A stretch of 47,054 bases of DNA from Nemertoderma westbladi (taxonomy: Eukaryota > Xenacoelomorpha > Nemertodermatida > Nemertodermatidae): the NCBI GenBank assembly GCA_032718475.1, contig JAUCBJ010009024.1, forward strand, positions 1-47,054, read 5' to 3'. Below the pieces are notes generated by a model. It was not told where the DNA came from, did not search any database, and saw nothing but the letters and a program-made list of their open reading frames with translations. Numbering within the stretch: the stretch's first letter is position 1; each line of letters begins with the position of its first letter. Of the stretch, positions 10,901 through 22,456 are shown in pieces. Made by a program: the position numbers and the translations under genes.

Positions 10901-13900
10901 ATCCTGTAGGCGAACTTAGATCCTGTAGGCGAACTTAGATCCTGGAAGCGAACTTAGATCCTGGAAGTGAACTTAGAACCAATATCTGAACTTAGATCCT
11001 GGAGGCGAACTTAGATCCTGGAAGCGATCTTAGATCCTGGAAGCGAACTTAGATCCTGGAAGTGAACTTAGAACCAAGATCTGAACTTAGATCCTGTAGG
11101 CGAACTTAGATCCTGGAAGCTAACTTAGATCCTGGAAGTGAACTTAGATCCTGGAAGTGAACTTAGAACCAAGATCTGAGCTTAGATCCTGGAGGCGAAC
11201 TTAGATCCTGGAAGCGAACCTAGATCCTGCAAGCGAACTTAGATCCTGGAGGCGAACTTAGATCCTGGAAGCGAACTTAGATCCTGGAAGTGAACTTAGA
11301 TCCTGGAAGCGAACTTAGATCCTGGAAGTGAACTTAGATCCTGGAAGCCAACTTAGATCCTGGAAGTGAACTTAGAACCAAGATCTGAACTTAGATCCTG
11401 GAGGCGAACTTAGATCCTGGAAGCGAACTTAGATCCTGGAAGTGAACTTAGAACCAATATCTGAACTTAGATCCTGGAGGCGAACTTAGATCCTGGAAGT
11501 GAACTTAGATCCTGGAAGTGAACTTAGAACCAATATCTGTACTTAGATCCTGGAGGCGAACTTAGATCCTGGAAGTGAACTTAGATCCTGGAAGTGAACT
11601 TAGAACCAATATCTGAACTTAGATCCTGGAGGCGAACTTAGATCCTGGAGGCGAACTTAGATCCTGGAAGTGAACTTAGATCCTGGAAGTGAACTTAGAA
11701 CCAATATCTGAACTTAGATCCTGGAGGCGAACTTAGATACTGGAAGTGAACTTAGATCCTGGAAGTGAACTTAGAACCAATATCTGAACTTAGATCCTGG
11801 AGGCGAACTTAGATCCTGGAAGTGAACTTAGATCCTGGAAGTGAACTTAGAACCAATATCTGAACTTAAATCCTGGAGGCGAACTTAGATCCTGGAAGTG
11901 AACTTAGATCCTGAAAGTGAACTTAGAACCAATATCTGAACTTAGATCCTGGAGGCGAACTTAGATCCTGGAGGCGAACTTAGATCCTGGAAGTGAACTT
12001 AGATCCTGGAAGTGAACTTACAACCAATATCTGAACTTAGATCCTGGAGGCGAACTTAGATCCTGGAAGTGAACTTAGATCCTGGAAGTGAACTTAGAAG
12101 CAATATCTGAACTTAGATCCTGGAGGCGAACCTAGATCCTGGAAGCGAACTTAGATCCTGCAAGTGAACTTAGAACCAATATCTGAACTTAGATCCTGGA
12201 GGCGAACTTAGATCCTGGAAGCGAACTTAGATCCTTGAAGCGATCTTAGATCCTGGAAGTGAACTTAGAACCAACATCTGAACTTAGATCCTATGGCGAA
12301 CTTAGATCCTGTAGGCGATCTTAGATCCTGGAAGCGAACTTAGATCCTGGAAGTGAACTTAGCACCAATATCTGAACTTAGATCCTGTAGGCGAACTTAG
12401 ATCCTGTAGGCGAACTTAGATCCTGGAAGCGAACTTAGATCCTGGAAGCGAACTTAGATCCTTGAAGTGAACTTAGATCCTGGAAGCGAACTTAGATCCT
12501 GGAAGTGAACTTAGATCCTGGAAGCAAACTTAGATCCTGGAAGTGAACTTAGAACCAAGATCTGAACTTAGATCCTGTAGGCGAACTTAGATCCTGTAGG
12601 CGAACTTAGATCCTGGAAGCGAACTTAGATCCTGGAAGTGAACTTAGAACCAAGATCTGAACTTAGATCCTGTACTGCGAACTTAGATCCTGTAGGCGAA
12701 CTTAGATCCTGGAAGCGAACTTAGATCCTGGAAGTGAACTTAGAACCAATATCTGAACTTAGATCCTGGAGGCGAACTTAGATCCTGGAAGCGATCTTAG
12801 ATCCTGGAAGCGAACTTAGATCCTGGAAGTGAACTTAGAACCAAGATCTGAACTGGAATCCTGTAGGCGAACTTAGATCCTGGAAGTGAACTTAGAACCA
12901 AGATCTGAACTTAGATCCTGTAGCGAACTTAGATCCTGTAGGCGAACTTAGATCCTGGAAGCGAACTTAGATCCTGGAAGTGAACTTAGAACCAATATCT
13001 GAACTTAGATCCTGGAGGCGAACTTAGATCCTGGAAGCGATCTTAGATCCTGGAAGCGAACTTAGATCCTGGAAGTGAACTTAGAACCAATATCTGAACT
13101 TAGATCCTGGAAGCGAACTTAGATCCTGGAAGTGAACTTAGATCCTGGAAGTGAACCTAGATCCTGGAAGTGAACATAGATCCTGGAAGTGAACTTAGAT
13201 CCAATGATCTGAACTTAGATCCTGGAGGCGAACTTAGATCCTGGAAGCGAACTTAGATCCTGGAAGTGAACTTAGAACCAATATCTGAACTTAGATCCTG
13301 TAGGCGAACTTAGATCCTGTAAGCGAACTTAGATCCTTGAAGCGATCTTAAATCCTGGAAGCGAACTTAGATCCTGGAAGCGAACTTAGATCCTGGAAGC
13401 GAACTTAGATCCTGGAAGTGAACTAACCAAGATCTGAACTTAGATCCTGGAGGCGAACTTAGATCCTGGAAGCAAACTTAGATCCTGGAAGTGAACTTAG
13501 AACCAAGATCTGAACTTAGATCCTGTAGGCGAACTTAGATCCTGGAAGCGAACTTAGATCCTGAAAGTGAACTTAGAACCAACATCTGAACTTAGATCCT
13601 GGATGCGAACTTAGATCCTGGAAGCGATCTTAGATCCTGGAAGCGAACTTAGATCCTGGAAGTGAACTTAGATCCTGGAAGCGAACTTAGATCCTGGAAG
13701 TGAACTTAGAACCAAGATCTGAACTTAGATCCTGTAGGCGAACTTAGATCCTGTACGCGAACTTAGATCCTGGAAGCGAACTTAGATCCTGGAAGTGAAC
13801 TTAGAACCAATATCTGAACTTAGATCCTGTAGGCGAACTTAGATCCTGTAGGCGAACTTAGATCCTGTAGGCGAACTTAGATCCTGGAAGCGAACTTAGA

Positions 13901-14010
13901 TCCTGGAAGTGAACTTAGAACCAATATCTGAACTTAGATCCTGGAGGCGAACTTAGATCCTGGAAGTGAACTTAGATCCTGGAAGTGAACGAACCAAGAT
14001 CTGAACTTAG
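7987..14010 (+). repeat. 6-kb satellite of 19-bp units
   Basis: Over 300 head-to-tail copies of GAACTTAGATCCTGGAAGC. Variants end in GGAAGT, GGAGGC or GTAGGC, and a distinct type reads GAACTTAGAACCAATATCT (or AAGATCT). The AACC type recurs every few units, mostly four to six, giving a higher-order periodicity. Longer duplicated blocks are visible: a variant with AGCACCAATATC occurs near 8525, 8999 and 12361 followed by the same series of units. Because 19 is not a multiple of three and the unit contains TAG, no long open frame survives on either strand. Flanks at both ends degrade into GAACTT-like remnants. No function can be read from the sequence. Confidence 0.97.
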
Positions 14011-14415
14011 TTTATTAACTTCTGAAAAATTAAACTTCTGAATTAAAATACTTAAATGATTATATTTTGCTATTATACTAATTAATATACAAGTTAATTA
14101 ATGAATTATAAAACGTACCACCGATACAACTATTATTATTCTTTACATTTCACCGGGCCTTGACCCATTGTGCCTATCCTATACTGTACTTAAAAACAAT
14201 ATATCATAAATAATATAATTTGTATGTTCGGTTACCTACCCCGTCGGCTAACTCGCCCCACTAACTAAATCTGGATCCCCGAGTGGCCAAAATCTCACCT
14301 CATTCATCGCAAAGGTGCAGTACGATCTTCTGTATAATTAAATGGTGCGGAATAAAATAAACTATGTTAAGTTATATTGCGCCATTGCGTTGCGTTGCGT
14401 GTTTTCCAAGAACCC
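14011..14415. other. AT-rich spacer between satellite and MITE
   Basis: No gene. Contains a short GCGTT tandem run near 14386-14400. Confidence 0.5.
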
Positions 14416-14423
14416 CATTATAT

Positions 14424-14663
14424 GGGGGGTAAACTCTACGCCTACTCTTACAGCAAATGCCTAGACACGCCTACACATACAGTACATATACCTGTCTGCC
14501 GGTAAGCCAATACATCTTACTGTTGATCCTCAAACTGCTGATTATCAATTAAATAAATGGTTCCTATCTCTCATTTATTGTTTAGGTTACATTCAACTCG
14601 CTTCTGTAACCTGCTTCTTTACTAAACTGCCTACAAGTAGGAGTAGGTGTAAAGTTTAGCCCC
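14424..14663. mobile_element. hAT-like MITE, family M2
   Basis: An element of 240 bp is flanked by the 8-bp repeat CATTATAT (14416-14423 and 14664-14671). The left end GGGGGGTAAACTCTACGCC pairs with the right end, whose reverse complement begins GGGGCTAAACTTTACACC, giving terminal inverted repeats of about 30 bp with a few mismatches. The interior has no open frame. The duplication length suggests hAT; the ends differ from family M1. Confidence 0.85.
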
Positions 14664-14671
14664 CATTATAT

Positions 14672-14998
14672 GTGATACTACTTACTTTCTCAGTTTATAA
14701 TGCAATGTCTGCCCTTTTCATTATCATTATCTCGTCTAAACTTGTGTTATTAAAAACAAATACGTGATAAAAATAAATTAAAATATAAAAAGCCACCCAC
14801 CCACATGATGGACATATGTATATAACTAGTTTATTTCCAGGCAAGAAGGGTTGATTCGGTTATTAGAAGGATTCTTTCATGCAAGTTTATTTTATGCATG
14901 CAGCATATTAAAATATCAACTATCAATTTAATATATTATCATACTCTCTCCAAAAATAAAAAAATATTGTCCCAATAAATTATTATTTTTAATTGGTT
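14672..14998. other. AT-rich spacer, nothing seen
   Basis: No open frame or repeat beyond scattered A/T runs before the next satellite begins. Confidence 0.5.
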
Positions 14999-15403
14999 AT
15001 ATTGAAAAATATCGAAACATGAAAAATATCGAGAGTAAAAATATCGAGTGTTGAAAAATAACGATAATATCGAGAATTCAAAAAATATCGAGAGTAAAAA
15101 AAAATATCGAGAGTAAAAAAAAATATCGAGCGTTGAAAAATATCGAGAGTAAAAATATCGAATGTTGAAAAATATAGAGAGTACAAATATCGAGTGTGGA
15201 AAAATATAGGGTGTTGAAAAATATCGAGAGTACAAATATCGAGTGTGGAAAAATATAGAGTGTTGAAAAATATAGAGTGTTGAAAAATATCGAGTGTTGA
15301 AAAATATCGAGTGTTTAAAAATATCGAGAGTAAAAATATCGAGTGTTGAAAAATATCAAGAGTAAAAATATCGAGTGTTGAAAAATATTGAGAGTAAAAA
15401 TAT

Positions 15404-15529
15404 CAATAGTAACAATTATTTTTAATAAGGGTTGTATGATAATTGTTTTCCTAAAAATGTTCTAATACAAAAAAATGTGTTCTAGTTCTAGTTAAAATGT
15501 GTTCTATGTGTTCTAAAAAGTGTTCTAGT
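15404..15529 (+). repeat. 126-bp spacer of the higher-order repeat, copy 1
   Basis: Non-tandem sequence from CAATAGTAACAATT to GTGTTCTAGT, interrupting the 15/17-bp array. It contains several GTTCTA words. Confidence 0.9.
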
Positions 15530-16343
15530 AAAAATATCGCGAATAAAAATATCACGAGTAAAAATAACGAGTGTTGAAAATATATCGAGAGTAAAAATAT
15601 CGAGTGTTGAAAAATATCGAGTGTTGAAAAACATCGAGAGTAAAAATATCGAGAGTGAAAATATCGAGTGTTAAACTACATAGAGAGTAAAAATATCGAG
15701 TGTTGAAAAATATTGAGTGTTGAAAATATCGAGAGTAAAAATATCGAATGTTGAAAAATATCAAATGTTGAAAAATATCGAGTGTTGAAAAATATCGAGA
15801 GTAAAAATATCGAGTGTTGAAAATTATCGAGAGTAAAAATATCGAGTGTTGAAAAATATCGAGAGTAAAAATATCGAGTGTTGAAAAATATCGAGAATAA
15901 AAATATCGAGTGTTGAAAAATATCGAGAGTAAAAATATCGAGTGTTGAAAAATATCGAGTGTTGAAAAATATTGAGTGTTGAAAAATATCGAGAGTAAAA
16001 ATATCGAGTGTTGAAAAATATCGAGAGTAAAAATATCGAGTGTTGAAAAATATCGAGAGTAAAAATATCGAGTGTTGAAAAATATCGAGAGTAAAAATAT
16101 CGAGTGTTGAAAAATATCAAGAGTAAAAATATCGAGTGTTGAAAAATATCGAGAGTACAAATATCGAGTATTGAAAAATATCGAGTGTTGAAAAATATCG
16201 AGTGTTTAAAAATATCGAGAGTAAAAATATCGAGTGTTGAAAAATATCGAGTGTTTAAAAATATCGAGAGTAAAAATATCGAGTGTTGAAAAATATCAAG
16301 AGTAAAAATATCGAGTGTTGAAAAATATTGAGAGTAAAAATAT

Positions 16344-16469
16344 CAATAGTAACAATTATTTTTAATAAGGGTTGTATGATAATTGTTTTCCTAAAAATGT
16401 TCTAATACAAAAAAATGTGTTCTAGTTCTAGTTAAAATGTGTTCTATGTGTTCTAAAAAGTGTTCTAGT
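16344..16469 (+). repeat. 126-bp spacer, copy 2
   Basis: Appears identical to copy 1, 940 bp downstream of it. Confidence 0.9.
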
Positions 16470-17103
16470 AAAAATATCGCGAATAAAAATATCACGAGTA
16501 AAAATAACGAGTGTTGAAAATATATCGAGAGTAAAAATATCGAGTGTTGAAAAATATCGAGTGTTGAAAAACATCGAGAGTAAAAATATCGAGAGTGAAA
16601 ATATCGAGTGTTAAACTACATAGAGAGTAAAAATATCGAGTGTTGAAAAATATTGAGTGTTGAAAATATCGAGAGTAAAAATATCGAATGTTGAAAAATA
16701 TCAAATGTTGAAAAATATCGAGTGTTGAAAAATATCGAGAGTAAAAATATCGAGTGTTGAAAATTATCGAGAGTAAAAATATCGAGTGTTGAAAAATATC
16801 GAGGGTAAAAATATCGAGTGTTGAAAAATATCGAGAATAAAAATATCGAGTGTTGAAAAATATCAAGAGTAAAATATCGAGTGTTGAAAAATATCGAGTG
16901 TTGAAAAATATCGAGTGTTGAAAAATATCGAGAGTAAAAATATCGAGTGTTGAAAAATATCGAGAGTAAAAATATCGAGTGTTGAAAAATATCGAGAGTA
17001 AAAATATCTAGTGTTGAAAAATATCGAGAGTAAAAATATCGAGTGTTGAAAAATATCAAGAGTAAAAATATCGAGTGTTGAAAAATATTGAGAGTAAAAA
17101 TAT

Positions 17104-17229
17104 CAATAGTAACAATTATTTTTAATAAGGGTTGTATGATAATTGTTTTCCTAAAAATGTTCTAATACAAAAAAATGTGTTCTAGTTCTAGTTAAAATGT
17201 GTTCTATGTGTTCTGAAAAGTGTTCTAGT
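17104..17229 (+). repeat. 126-bp spacer, copy 3
   Basis: Same 126-bp spacer, 760 bp after copy 2. It differs by one base near its end (TTCTGAAAAG instead of TTCTAAAAAG). Confidence 0.9.
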
Positions 17230-18090
17230 AAAAATATCGCGAATAAAAATATCACGAGTAAAAATAACGAGTGTTGAAAATATCGAGAGTAAAAATATGA
17301 GTGTTGAAAAATATCGAGAGTAAAAATATCGAGAGTAAAAATAACGAGTGTCGAAAAATATCGAGTGTTGAAAATATCGAGTGTTGAAAAATATCGAGTG
17401 TTGAAAAATATCGAGAGTAAAAATATCGAGTGTTGAAAATATCGAGTGTTGAAAAATATCGAGAGTAAAAATATCGAGAGTGAAAATATCGAGTGTTAAA
17501 ATATATCGAGAGTAAAAATATAGAGTGTTGAAATATATCGAGTGTTGAAAAACATCGAGAGTAAAAATATCGAGAGTGAAAATATCGAGTGTTAAACTAC
17601 ATAGAGAGTAAAAATATCGAGTGTTGAAAAATATCGAGTGTTGAAAATATCGAGAGTAAAAATATCGAATGTTGAAAAATATCAAATGTTGAAAAATATC
17701 GAGTGTTGAAAAATATCGAGAGTAAAAATATCGAGTGTTGAAAATTATCGAGAGTAAAAATATCGAGTGTTGAAAAATATCGAGAGTAAAAATATCGAGT
17801 GTTGAAAAATATCGAGAATAAAAATATCGAGTGTTGAAAAATATCGAGAGTAAAAATATCGAGTGTTGAAAAATATCGAGTGTTGAAAAATATCGAGTGT
17901 TGAAAAATATCGAGAGTAAAAATATCGAGTGTTGAAAAATTTAATATCGAGAGTAAAAATATCGAGTGTTGAAAAATATCGAGAGTAAAAATATCGAGTG
18001 TTGAAAAATATCGAGAGTAAAAATATCGAGTGTTGAAAAATATCAAGAGTAAAAATATCGAGTGTTGAAAAATATTGAGAGTAAAAATAT

Positions 18091-18216
18091 CAATAGTAAC
18101 AATTATTTTTAATAAGGGTTGTATGATAATTGTTTTCCTAAAAATGTTCTAATACAAAAAAATGTGTTCTAGTTCTAGTTAAAATGTGTTCTATGTGTTC
18201 TAAAAAGTGTTCTAGT
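18091..18216 (+). repeat. 126-bp spacer, copy 4
   Basis: Same spacer, 987 bp after copy 3, again with TTCTAAAAAG. Confidence 0.9.
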
Positions 18217-18592
18217 AAAAATATCGCGAATAAAAATATCACGAGTAAAAATAACGAGTGTTGAAAATATCGAGAGTAAAAATATGAGTGTTGAAAAATA
18301 TCGAGAGTAAAAATATCGAGAGTAAAAATAACGAGTGTCGAAAAATATCGAGTGTTGAAAATATCGAGTGTTGAAAAATATCGAGTGTTGAAAAATATCG
18401 AGAGTAAAAATATCGAGTGTTGAAAATATCGAGTGTTGAAAAATATCGAGAGTAAAAATATCGAGAGTGAAAATATCGAGTGTTAAAATATATCGAGAGT
18501 AAAAATATCGAGTGTTGAAAAATATCGAGTGTTGAAAAATATCGAAAGTAAAAATATCGAGAGTGAAAATATCGAGTGTTAAACTACTGTAA

Positions 18593-19786
18593 GGGTCCAG
18601 TAGTATACCGCTTACCAGATCCTAGTAACGATGTATCTTACTATGAGACTCTAGTAATGTATACGGGCTCGTACAGTATCTGACAACAAATCCCAGTCCA
18701 GGATATCTAAACAAACAGATACAGTACACAAACGACTACTGGCGAGGAACAGAGCCTTGTATCTATCCTATGTACGTGAGCGGGTCGAATGCCTACGTAC
18801 TAGACAGAAGGATACCTGTCCTCTAACCGGTGAGGCAGATGTACAGTTACAGTAACAGACCAAACTCACGGGAAAACAATCCCCGCGCAGCGAATCCTAA
18901 CTATCACTGACAGTCCTAAATACAATAACTTGCCGCGGTGTGATTTATATGGTTTATATACGAACTAGGTGGTTAACAGACCTAGTGTAACAATGCTGAT
19001 CATCCCTGTCGAAATCAGCCTAAAAGTCGTGCCTAAATGTAACAATAACTGATCCCCCTGTACGAAATCAGTCTAAAGGGTCAAGTCTAAATGTAACAAT
19101 AACTGCTGGATAGAAATCAACAGTTTAATAACGAAAGTGAAATACTCCTTATCGCCGCAACTAAATCAGATCCTAATTTTACAAATACAGATAATTTCCA
19201 CCTAAAGTAATGTATAGTGCGCTATAGCTAGTAGAACTTTAAGGGCAATATGTTTTAGGGCGTGTGTGTGTGGGTGTGTTACAAATAAAACAATTTCGTG
19301 TAATTCCTTTTACTAGGTTTTAGTGATTTTCTGACTAAAATGATACCGTGCGCTAGCTACTAAAATAAACTAGTCGCGTTTGTAGAACTTTATACTCACG
19401 AATGACGTCAAAGCTCTCTCCTTCCTATCCACAACCCAATGGGCAACCACAGTGTTAGTAACTACACCCGTGATCGGCACTAATACCAGATTCTGGTTGT
19501 AAGATAAGAATAGGGGTTAATCGCTACCGTACGTTAGCTGATCTGGTATACTAATTTAATTCTAGAACTTTGTTGCCGCGGTAGTTAGCAGCAATACCTA
19601 TCAGTACGTGGCAAGGCGCGGTAGGATATTAATAAAACCTCCCTAGGCCAAGCAGTGTGCCGGTAGCAGAAATGCTCCTTGCCTGATCAAATAGCTAACT
19701 CCAGACAGGGGGGGGGGGGGGGGTACTAATGTACGTTCTACAAAGCGAACCGGTACCAAACAGTCAGTGCTATGAATCACTAAATT
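18593..19786. other. Intergenic sequence with short repeats
   Basis: No long open frame. Holds a three-copy 53-bp repeat (18988-19125), three spaced motifs with TAGAACTTT (about 19231, 19380 and 19560), a GTGTGTG run near 19261 and a 16-base G-run (19708-19723) preceded by CTCCAGACA, like a MITE M1 end. Confidence 0.6.
18988..19125 (+). repeat. 53-bp tandem repeat, about 2.5 copies
   Basis: Copies begin at 18988, 19040 and 19094 with TAACAATAACTG-like starts, and each carries a GAAATCAG/GAAATCAA motif. They are clearly diverged from one another. Confidence 0.75.
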
Positions 19787-21147
19787 ATGGAACATATGCT
19801 GTCCGTACCTAATATGTACTCGCGTACTGACGAATGGCTACCATCATTACTACCAGTACTAAGCAAAATTCTAGAACAATTAATTAATGAACAATTACAA
19901 TCCTACTTAAACAAATACTCCATAATTACAGAATCCCAATACGGCTTTAGACCAAAAACAACCACCTCTCACGCACTACTATCTATAACGGAAAAAATTA
20001 ACTCTATGTTTGATTGCCATCATTCAACATGCGCCTTATACATTGACCTTAAAAAGGCCTTTGATACCATAGACCACAAAATCCTTATTAATAAGCTTGA
20101 GACCTATGGTATCAGAGGCCTACCCCTTCAACTTATTTCTAGTTTCCTCTCTAATCGCAAACAATTTGTCTCCATCGACGGCATTAATTCAACTTTATTA
20201 CCTATCATTTGTGGTGTCCCCCAGGGATCGGTCCTCTCTCCCATACTATTTCTCATTTTTATTAATGACTTACCCAAAGCAACAAACTTACTTTGTACAC
20301 TTTTCGCTGACGACACAACTCTACTCAACTCACATCGTGATATCCACTCATTAATATCTAGTACAAACAGTGAATTAACAAAAATCTACGACTGGTTACG
20401 TGACAATAAACTATTACTAAACCTGAAGAAAACTGAGTACACCATATTTACTAACCTTCCTATTCCTTCTACCACCAACAACAGATTACAACTAAAAATT
20501 AACAACACCGATATCAAACAGACAGACAACACAAAATTACTTGGCATTTGGATAGATTCAAAACTGAAGTGGAAAACACATATAAATCAGGTACTCAAAA
20601 AAATTTCTAAATCCAGCGGTATTTTCTATAAACTTAGACACATATTTCCTCTACATATACTCAGAACCCTCTACTTTTCACTGATCCATCCCTACGTTAA
20701 TTATGGGATCCTGGTATGGGGTAACACCCATTCCACAACACTGAAACCACTACGTACAAAAATCAATAAACTTTTACGCTGTATTACATTTTCACACTAC
20801 AGATCATCCTCAATTCCCATTTACAAACAATTAAATATTTTACCACTTAACAAACTCTATGAACTATCAGTTTGCACCTTCATGTACGATATTTATTCGA
20901 AAACCATAAGCCCAAATTCCAACCTCGGTAAACTATTCCAAAAACGTTCTTCAGCAGCGCACGTTCTACCCGCAGCGCCTCCCATGGCAACTTCTCAATA
21001 CCACTATGTCACCTAACTTCCTCACAGAGATCAGTGAGTTTTCGAGGACCCTCGATCTGGAATTCTGTGCCACTAGAGATACGCAATAAAAAATCAAAAT
21101 CGTCTTTTACGTCAAACTTAAAAAACCACTTATTTTCAGAGCTGTAA
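19787..21147 (+). pseudogene. Reverse transcriptase fragment, CR1/L2-like, frameshifted near the end
   Basis: The main frame (19787-21016, 409 residues) shows RT blocks: LPVLSKILE at 22-30, QYGFRPK at 51-57, motif A YIDLKKAFDTIDH with Asp87, GVPQGSVLSP at 143-152 and motif C FADD with Asp175 and Asp176. A KLLGIWID-type block and SLIHPYVNYG-VWG follow, all typical of the CR1/L2/Jockey side of non-LTR RTs. Homology starts at about residue 20, so the listed Met is accidental and the copy lacks its endonuclease. Near 20950-20970 the frame slips. The expected C-terminal block (SVSFRGPSIWNSVPLEIRN) is read in another frame and ends at a TAA at 21145-21147. The copy is dead. Confidence 0.88.
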
Positions 21148-21370
21148 CATTTACCGTTAATTTTAATTTTAATATTCAATCATACAAAAATAAAGGTAAT
21201 AATCCCAATAAAAATTGAAACAGAATTAAAATATATGCGAACCACAATATAGTTAAACTACTTGATTTACGTTACACAATACATACGTGTATGTGTTCGG
21301 TAATATATGCCTACATTCGAAATTTCAAAAGGACCAGGCACCCCCCCCCCCCCCCCCCTGTTGGTTCTGG

Positions 21371-21418
21371 CCACCACAGCAAGACGGCACTAGCCTGGCT
21401 ATTAGTCTTCTGTGGTGG
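21371..21418 (+). promoter_or_regulatory. Conserved hairpin in LINE 3' UTR
   Basis: CCACCACAG at 21371 pairs with CTGTGGTGG at 21410, AAGAC (21381) with GTCTT (21405), and TAGCC with GGCTA at the tip. The result is a stem of almost 20 bp with one bulge and a small loop. Many LINEs carry a 3' stem-loop that their RT binds to prime reverse transcription, and that role is inferred here. Confidence 0.65.
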
Positions 21419-21530
21419 TCGTCTCACACTATAAATTTTTTTTTTCTTTTGTTTTTTAAATATTGGTTAAATTGTATTGTTTAATGTTGTTAATATGTAT
21501 TTAATATGTAACCAGCAGAAAGAAATAAAT

Positions 21531-21567
21531 ATCAAGTATCAAGTATCAAGTATCAAGTATCAAGTAT
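21531..21567 (+). repeat. (ATCAAGT)5 tail of the LINE
   Basis: Five perfect 7-bp units plus a partial one. Short tandem tails in place of poly-A are typical of CR1/L2-type LINE 3' ends. Confidence 0.85.
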
Positions 21568-21950
21568 GGCAATAGTTCGCACCTGTAGGAAGTACAGGTT
21601 AACCCAGGGATTCATAGGACTTGACAAAGGCGGGGGGTTTTGTCTGGATATAATTATTTGATCCTAAATTTGCGGCGTCCAGTACGGTGTCACGCTTACC
21701 CTGATCTATAGGTCTTACGGCGGGCAAGGGCGTCGAACAAAGTCTTACCTTCTCACAAAGCGGGCGCTGCATAGCAAGTGGAGTATTTCGAAGGGCAAAG
21801 GGGGTGCCGGTCAATCCAAATGTGGGCGCTAGCGTGTTGTGGACATCCCTTCCCTGCGTTGCTTACGGCCTAACGATCTAGGCTGCCATCTCCCTGATGT
21901 TCGGCTGTCCCGAAGTTGGACCAAAGGAAAACATGTCAGGAATTTGCAGT
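21568..21950. other. Intergenic sequence, moderately GC-rich
   Basis: No supported gene. A 71-codon reverse frame has no recognisable features. Confidence 0.4.
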
Positions 21951-22085
21951 ATATTTACAGTTTTACAAAAGGATTTATCAAATAAAGTTTCAACAAGAAA
22001 CCGAAATAAACTAATAACAATTTAGGAATAACGTTCTAAGAAGGTTATAAGGTGAATAACGTGATAACCGAAGGCAAACCGGCCT
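21951..22085 (+). repeat. Left arm of a diverged inverted repeat
   Basis: GTATATTTACA, GGATTTATC, AGTTT and GATAACCGAAGGC occur in order here. They recur in the same order on the opposite strand at 22920-22805. The arms are about 0.72 kb apart and have many mismatches and length differences. They could be two copies of one repeat in opposite orientation, or the ends of one element. Confidence 0.5.
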
Positions 22086-22120
22086 TTTTATACTAGAAAT
22101 TGCACATGGAAACTAAACAG

Positions 22121-22312
22121 AACTTTCCACAGCTTCACAATTGAGCAATGAAGTGCTTCGTGCTCTATGATTGGCCCAGCTCATCGTTCAACGCAGTCCG
22201 GCCCTTACACTAATCTGGGACATGGAATCCTAACAGAATTTTCCACTGCCTCACATTTGAGCAATAAGATAATTTATGCCCTATGATTGGCCTGGCTCAT
22301 CATTCGCTACGC
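22121..22312 (+). repeat. Direct duplication, about 75 bp, two copies
   Basis: 22121-22195 and 22239-22312 share TTCCAC-GC-TCACA-TTGAGCAAT and CTATGATTGGCC--GCTCATC. Spacing is about 118 bp, so this is a diverged tandem duplication. Each copy contains ATTGG (an inverted CCAAT box), which could equally be chance. Confidence 0.7.
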
Positions 22313-22377
22313 TGTACGCTTCTCATTGGCCTACCAATTAGCACCACACGAAAATAAATGGCCCCAAAATACAAATT

Positions 22378-22456
22378 TCCCGACTGGGATTCGAACTCGT
22401 AACCTATGTAATGTAACCAACGCCTTAACCATCTGACCACTACGCCACGAGAGTAC
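22378..22456 (-). mobile_element. tRNA-derived SINE head with Pol III promoter
   Basis: Read on the minus strand it contains TGGCGTAGTGGTCAGATGG (A box) and GAGTTCGAATCCC (B box), about 30 bases apart. Both match the internal RNA polymerase III promoter of tRNAs. The sequence before the A box cannot pair with the sequence after the B box as an acceptor stem, so a working tRNA is unlikely. A tRNA-derived SINE head or a tRNA pseudogene fits better. The downstream tail (toward 22330) is AT-rich and has no clear end. Confidence 0.65.

Larger units (their letters stand above)
14999..18592 (+). repeat. 3.6-kb satellite of alternating 17- and 15-bp units
   Basis: Two related words alternate: GAGTGTTGAAAAATATC (17 bp) and GAGAGTAAAAATATC (15 bp), often as a 32-bp pair. 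At a larger scale the array is organised into blocks of about 0.76-0.99 kb, each containing the same unique 126-bp spacer. Reverse-strand open frames rich in Tyr, Phe, Ser, Leu and Ile are pure by-products of the repeat. The first part (14999-15400) is more degenerate than the rest, as expected at an array edge, and the array ends abruptly at about 18592. Confidence 0.97.
19787..21567 (+). mobile_element. 5'-truncated CR1/L2-like LINE
   Basis: A partial RT frame is followed by a 3' UTR with a long hairpin and a five-copy ATCAAGT tail. The endonuclease and the first RT blocks are missing, which is the usual 5' truncation of LINE copies. Linking the tail and hairpin to this RT is inference from order and spacing. 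An 18-base C-run (21341-21358) interrupts the UTR and could mark a second insertion or a junction. Confidence 0.75.

Noticed and set aside
7987-14010. CRISPR array
   Set aside because: Units are contiguous 19-mers with no unique spacers, and the context is eukaryotic.
14939-18046. Reverse-strand open frames rich in Phe, Tyr, Ser, Leu and Ile (up to 202 codons)
   Set aside because: They are direct translations of the 15/17-bp satellite and follow its period; no start context or conservation is independent of the repeat.
14999-18592. CRISPR-like repeat-spacer alternation
   Set aside because: The alternating 15- and 17-bp words are both repeated, and the only unique sequence is one identical 126-bp spacer.
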